From NCBI RefSeq assembly GCF_000023585.1, contig NC_012914.1:6021501-6085500 (forward strand): 64,000 bases of DNA. Reading direction: 5' to 3'. The DNA is from Paenibacillus sp. JDR-2. GTDB lineage: Bacteria > Bacillota > Bacilli > Paenibacillales > Paenibacillaceae. Every line of letters starts with the position of its first letter. The stretch's first letter is position 1. The notes beneath the pieces are model-generated. The model had not been told where the DNA came from, made no database searches, and was given only the letters and a program-made list of their open reading frames with translations. Positions 60,886 through 64,000 of the stretch are shown here, one piece after another. Made by a program: the position numbers and the translations under genes.

Positions 60886-61623
60886 CTAATTCTTGTAGTA
60901 TTGGGTTTGCTTGATCAACGTGTCGATTTCCTGCATGCAAGGCATGCTGTCAATATCGCCTGGCTCCAAGCTATCCAAGCGGGAGATCTCCAGCATGAGC
61001 TGATCCAGCTTCAACAAGATTTCCTCGTTTGTACCTAGCGATTGCTTGGTGAAGGAAAGGTATTCACCGTACACGTTTTTTCTGGCTTGCAATAACTCCG
61101 GCGGTAAAGGCGACGGCTTCCGGCCCGAAACGCTTTCGAATTCCGACGCGTCGAACGTATTCAGCCGATTGAGGATGCTCCTGACGTTCAGGTAGAAGAG
61201 CTTCTCCACCTCGTAAATGACGGAAGAAAACTTCTTATAGCTCAATTCCGCGGGATCGAATCGCTGTTTCAAGACCTCGAGCAGCATGTTCTTTTTCTTC
61301 CGCATTCGTTCCAGCTGACGCAAAGCCAATCCGATATCCTCTTCTAAAACCTTAATCCGCCTGAAGCGAGATAATGCCTCAACATAATCGTCATGCGTCT
61401 TGATGTCCTTCACCGGCAGAGCTGCCGGGGCTTTAAAAAGGAAGAAGTAACACCCATAGGTCAGCGTAATGGCGCTGGCGACGAGAAAAGTCACGCCGAT
61501 TGCCGAAGAAAGCGCATTGTCGCCAATCCCGATCCCGATAAATCCGCGGGAGAACACGACAATATTCAACGCTACGACACCAAGTGTCAAACCAAGCAGC
61601 TTTATGTATCTGGTCACGCCCAA
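60886..61623 (-). CDS. XpaC-like membrane protein
   Basis: A 245-residue protein with two membrane helices near the start (LLGLTLGVVALNIVVF, AIGVTFLVASAITLTYGCYF) and a long helical cytoplasmic tail (about 75-245). This matches the layout of XpaC (5-bromo-4-chloroindolyl phosphate hydrolysis family), which in Bacillus lies beside a telA homologue. The start is a TTG at 61623 with AGAGGGG 7 bases upstream; the frame is open to 61752 but the extra 43 codons lack a ribosome site. It is the first gene of the three-gene operon, 11 bases before the vWA gene. Enzyme activity is doubtful. Confidence 0.75.
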   Translation of the reverse strand: MGVTRYIKLLGLTLGVVALNIVVFSRGFIGIGIGDNALSSAIGVTFLVASAITLTYGCYFFLFKAPAALPVKDIKTHDDYVEALSRFRRIKVLEEDIGLALRQLERMRKKKNMLLEVLKQRFDPAELSYKKFSSVIYEVEKLFYLNVRSILNRLNTFDASEFESVSGRKPSPLPPELLQARKNVYGEYLSFTKQSLGTNEEILLKLDQLMLEISRLDSLEPGDIDSMPCMQEIDTLIKQTQYYKN

Positions 61624-61702
61624 TCGAACACCCCTCTGCCAAAAAAAGTTTCTCGTCTCAATATCATTGTACAACAATGTTAAATCCTGGAGGTATAAAA
61701 TT

Positions 61703-61759
61703 ATGGATATGAGAGTATTTCCTAGAAAACTCGTCTTACCTTTTAAAAACATGTATTAA
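61703..61759 (+). CDS. Possible 18-residue small ORF
   Basis: GGAGG lies exactly 9 bases before an ATG that opens MDMRVFPRKLVLPFKNMY and stops at 61759. The peptide is basic and short. No promoter is clear, and it lies opposite the XpaC-like gene's upstream region. It may be chance; a leader or small peptide is possible. Confidence 0.25.
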   Translation: MDMRVFPRKLVLPFKNMY

Positions 61760-61853
61760 TAGCCATTATTGGGCATATACGCATCTGCAGCGGCTGACGT
61801 TTCCGTTTTCAGGAAAATTGGTGAATATGCGTTGGAGTATGGATGCATCTATG

Positions 61854-61885
61854 AAAAAAAAAAAAAAAACCACCTCAGTGGGTGG
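61854..61885 (-). terminator. Strong terminator with 16-T tail
   Basis: CCACC, CACTGA loop, GGTGG, then sixteen T residues on the minus strand, just after the stop of the 235-residue membrane protein gene. Confidence 0.92.
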
Positions 61886-61896
61886 TTTCGGGGTCC

Positions 61897-62604
61897 TCAA
61901 TACGACAATGATTTAATAAGTAGTGACATAGCTAGTACTATTAGGACAATTCCTCCTATTTTTGACGAAAAGTAATAAAAATCGCTGGGCTCTTGACTGT
62001 TCGTCCATATCCACTTAAGGGAAATCAAGAACAAGAAGTTCTGAAACCACTCATACTTAAAGATGCACCAGCCATATACCATCAATAAGAGCGCTCCAAT
62101 AAAAGCAAAGAGATTTCCCCGTTTTGGCTGATAATCCGGATAGGCGGCCAATAAAATCCATGAGGGCAAATAACGTTCATCATTCTCCCCTAAAATCCTT
62201 TTATTACCTTCATAGGCGGTTATCATTATTGCAGGTTCTCCGCGTTCATCATAAGTCATTAGAGAACCATTTTGGTCTACGATTGTATAATAGTGTCCAT
62301 CCGCATATTCCACCTTATATTCGGTGGATGCAGGTCCTTCCGATCTAATCACTCTATATAATTCCTCTTCGATATATACCTCCCGAACAGGGTCTTTAAT
62401 GACGACTTTAATGCCTGGACCATAGGAGGAATGATATTTAATGATATTTGCTTCAACGCTGGTTTTTTTATATGCGATATTATCCACTCTTAGGGCATTC
62501 TCGAAAAAGTACCATCTGGCGAACAAGGTGATAATCACGCTTGCGGCGATAATGCCAGCGATTATAAAGTAAGTTTTTAAGCGAAACCTTTTGGGTTGCA
62601 TCAT
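61897..62604 (-). CDS. Hypothetical membrane protein
   Basis: A 235-residue protein I do not recognise. One N-terminal helix (YFIIAGIIAASVIITLFARWYF), a soluble part of about 120 residues outside the membrane (YKVEYADGHYYTIVDQNGSL), then helices near 165-180 (NLFAFIGALLLMVYGWCIF), 187-200 and 215-233. The two ATG codons at 62604 and 62601 are preceded by AAGGAAAGGGTG some 18 bases away, so the start is not certain. It may be cotranscribed with nothing else. Neighbours give no clue to its role. Confidence 0.75.
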   Translation of the reverse strand: MMQPKRFRLKTYFIIAGIIAASVIITLFARWYFFENALRVDNIAYKKTSVEANIIKYHSSYGPGIKVVIKDPVREVYIEEELYRVIRSEGPASTEYKVEYADGHYYTIVDQNGSLMTYDERGEPAIMITAYEGNKRILGENDERYLPSWILLAAYPDYQPKRGNLFAFIGALLLMVYGWCIFKYEWFQNFLFLISLKWIWTNSQEPSDFYYFSSKIGGIVLIVLAMSLLIKSLSY

Positions 62605-62673
62605 TAGGTTAGAATTAATTCACCCTTTCCTTGGAGATGCTTCATTCTACTATCGTCTCTAATTAGTTGATTT

Positions 62674-63036
62674 TTATTGCTCTATTGCTCGTTCAAGCAT
62701 CGGTAAAGTTACGGAATCAAATTTCTCAAGTTCAATTAACGGAATCCATGCAACCTCTATTATATCTAGGTTATCTTGGTTGTCATTATCTAGAAACAGC
62801 TCTCCCCCAGCTACTTCGCCAATGAAACTAAACTTCTCGTTTCTCTCATATAATAATCCCTTCAATCGAATTTCGAATCCCGTCTCTTCCTTAACTTCCC
62901 GTATGCATGCTTGTTCAGGACTCTCCCCTTCTTCAATGCCGCCTCCAGGAAAATTCCAGACAATATCTCCCCGTTCAACGTATTGTTTAACCATTAGCAC
63001 AGAGTCATTTTGTATAATTATTGCTTCGGCAATCAA
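62674..63036 (-). CDS. Nudix hydrolase
   Basis: A 120-residue Nudix protein that should cleave a nucleoside diphosphate linked to another group. The Nudix box is complete: GGGIEEGESPEQACIREVKE followed by ETGFEI (the GX5EX7REUXEEXGU pattern). AAGGTGG lies 8 bases before the TTG at 63036; the ATG at 63057 has no site. The substrate is unknown. Confidence 0.87.
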   Translation of the reverse strand: MIAEAIIIQNDSVLMVKQYVERGDIVWNFPGGGIEEGESPEQACIREVKEETGFEIRLKGLLYERNEKFSFIGEVAGGELFLDNDNQDNLDIIEVAWIPLIELEKFDSVTLPMLERAIEQ

Positions 63037-63141
63037 TAAAATATCCACCTTCCACATTCATTTAGTTAATTACGAGGCTTCAAGTCCAGTATTCCAAAAT
63101 AAGGGGATTCGCTATAGCCACTCCATTATCCTGCCCGTAAG

Positions 63142-63187
63142 ATGAACGAAGGCAGCTGATCCTTACCGATCAGCTGCCTTCGTTCAT
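63142..63187. terminator. 20-bp perfect inverted repeat
   Basis: ATGAACGAAGGCAGCTGATC and its exact complement flank CTTACC (plus-strand loop). It lies between the membrane protein stop (63255) and the Nudix gene. No T-run follows on the minus strand, so it is a terminator of weak type or a small RNA or protein site. Confidence 0.6.
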
Positions 63188-63254
63188 GCATTAATCTTAT
63201 GTTCTCCTTAAGCGTAAAGCCCCTTATAAAAACAGCTTAGCTACCGCTTTTTGG

Positions 63255-64000
63255 TTATATACGCTCAGAACTGCGGCGAGGCCAGAATTCGGGGGATTCT
63301 CCTCTCGCCAAATGCTTGGCAAATATCTCTCCAATTATGAGGAGCAACATAGGGAACAACAGATACAGGTAAACGTCCCACCATCTCTGACTTATCAAGA
63401 TTCCACTTTGCTTCAGGAGTACGGTTACAATGATAAGGATGGTCTCCAGACAAGCATATTTTATCCATCGGTATTTCCAAGTTATCATAAGCAGCAGGGT
63501 GGTGACGAGTACAATGGATACATAGTAAACGATGCCGAAAGCGCTTGTGTCTTGTGCCGGGTCACTAAACCATCCAGGTCGGTAAACCCTGCTGAAGAAT
63601 AACATGAAGGGTAGGAATTGGATGGTTCCGGAAATAGGACCCAAGCATAAAAAAAGCAAAACTGCGCGTGAGACTCCATTTCTTGCCTTAAGCATCCACG
63701 GATAGATCTTTTTTATCAACGGGAAGTAAATCAGGAGACCCAATGAAGTATATCCGATCCGCCACCAATACAACGTATAGATATGCAGCTCGACAAACAG
63801 CCACTCGATCCCTGCTAGCAGAGCGATGAACCCAACAATCCAAAACCAGCCTAATTGAAATACCGAAAGGATCAGAGCGAGGGACGGTATCGAAATTAAG
63901 TTAGATGTTAAAGCACCTAGATGGCTGTCGTAATAACGATTGCTAAGCAGCTTCGGGTAGTACTCGTAGCTCCCGTTAAAGATATATATGACGGCTTCGA
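63255..64000 (-). CDS. Multi-spanning membrane protein, C-terminal 248 codons (runs off the right edge)
   Basis: The frame is open to the window end, so the true start lies beyond 64000. At least seven hydrophobic segments are seen (SLALILSVFQLGWFWIVGF, FIALLAGIEWLFVEL, GYTSLGLLIYFPLI, RAVLLFLCLGPISG, GIVYYVSIVLVTTLLLMIT, YACLETILIIVTVLL, VYLYLLFPMLLLIIGEIF). I do not recognise the family. No motif points to an enzyme or transporter. Confidence 0.7.
   Translation of the reverse strand, partial: EAVIYIFNGSYEYYPKLLSNRYYDSHLGALTSNLISIPSLALILSVFQLGWFWIVGFIALLAGIEWLFVELHIYTLYWWRIGYTSLGLLIYFPLIKKIYPWMLKARNGVSRAVLLFLCLGPISGTIQFLPFMLFFSRVYRPGWFSDPAQDTSAFGIVYYVSIVLVTTLLLMITWKYRWIKYACLETILIIVTVLLKQSGILISQRWWDVYLYLLFPMLLLIIGEIFAKHLARGESPEFWPRRSSERI

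Overview
The window looks like chromosomal DNA of a Paenibacillus-type endospore-forming Firmicute. Support: S-layer-anchored and lipoprotein carbohydrate enzymes, YesM/YesN-type and AraC-type sugar sensors beside LplA/LplB/LplC-type ABC importers, a Bacillus-type Fnr with C-terminal iron-sulfur cysteines, a LexA box of the GAACNNNNGTTC type, cre sites and AGGAGG ribosome binding sites. There is no phage, plasmid, rRNA or tRNA gene in view.

Layout. 1-3.1 kb: glycan degradation (start of a YesM-type sensor, GH88 unsaturated glucuronyl hydrolase, secreted GH43 with a CBM32). 3.1-12 kb: an oxygen/anaerobiosis island (DoxX, ndk, a NreA-NreC-NreB-like sensing operon, fnr, pflA, pflB, a MobA-like protein and a hemerythrin-like protein) with four Fnr-type boxes. 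12.0-12.7 kb: remnant of an IS1182-family element. 12.7-21.6 kb: GH78 rhamnosidase, AraC-type regulator, solute-binding lipoprotein, two permeases and a divergent esterase; the GH78 gene and the importer operon share a near-identical promoter/operator. 21.6-22.8 kb: non-coding tandem array with an exact 62-bp period. 22.8-26 kb: TetR regulator and MMPL exporter. 26-29.3 kb: Axe2-type acetylxylan esterase, a radical SAM protein behind a LexA box, and a PAS sensor kinase. 29.4-36.1 kb: sugar isomerase, GNAT-like protein, YesN, YesM and an unusual solute-binding protein without permeases. 36.2-53.2 kb: a second polysaccharide locus with a 2141-residue S-layer protein carrying two DUF4832 domains, an ABC importer, GH31, a Gfo/Idh/MocA oxidoreductase, a secreted DUF4832 protein and a LacI-type regulator, tied together by AT-rich palindromes. 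53.3-64 kb: stress and housekeeping genes (DoxX, DUF896, DinB, BrkB, RDD, PPK2), an XpaC-like/vWA/TelA operon, Nudix and membrane proteins.

How it fits together. The sugar loci follow one plan: cell-surface or secreted enzymes cut plant or microbial polysaccharide, lipoproteins and permeases import oligosaccharides, cytoplasmic GH88, GH78, GH31, esterases and oxidoreductases finish them, and each locus has a dedicated sensor. The 3-12 kb island joins oxygen sensing (Fnr), nitrate/oxygen sensing (Nre-like) and mixed-acid fermentation (Pfl). The strongest candidates for something undescribed are the 62-bp palindrome array, the DUF4832 proteins as a candidate glycoside hydrolase family, and the composite duplicated operator at 54.0-54.2 kb.
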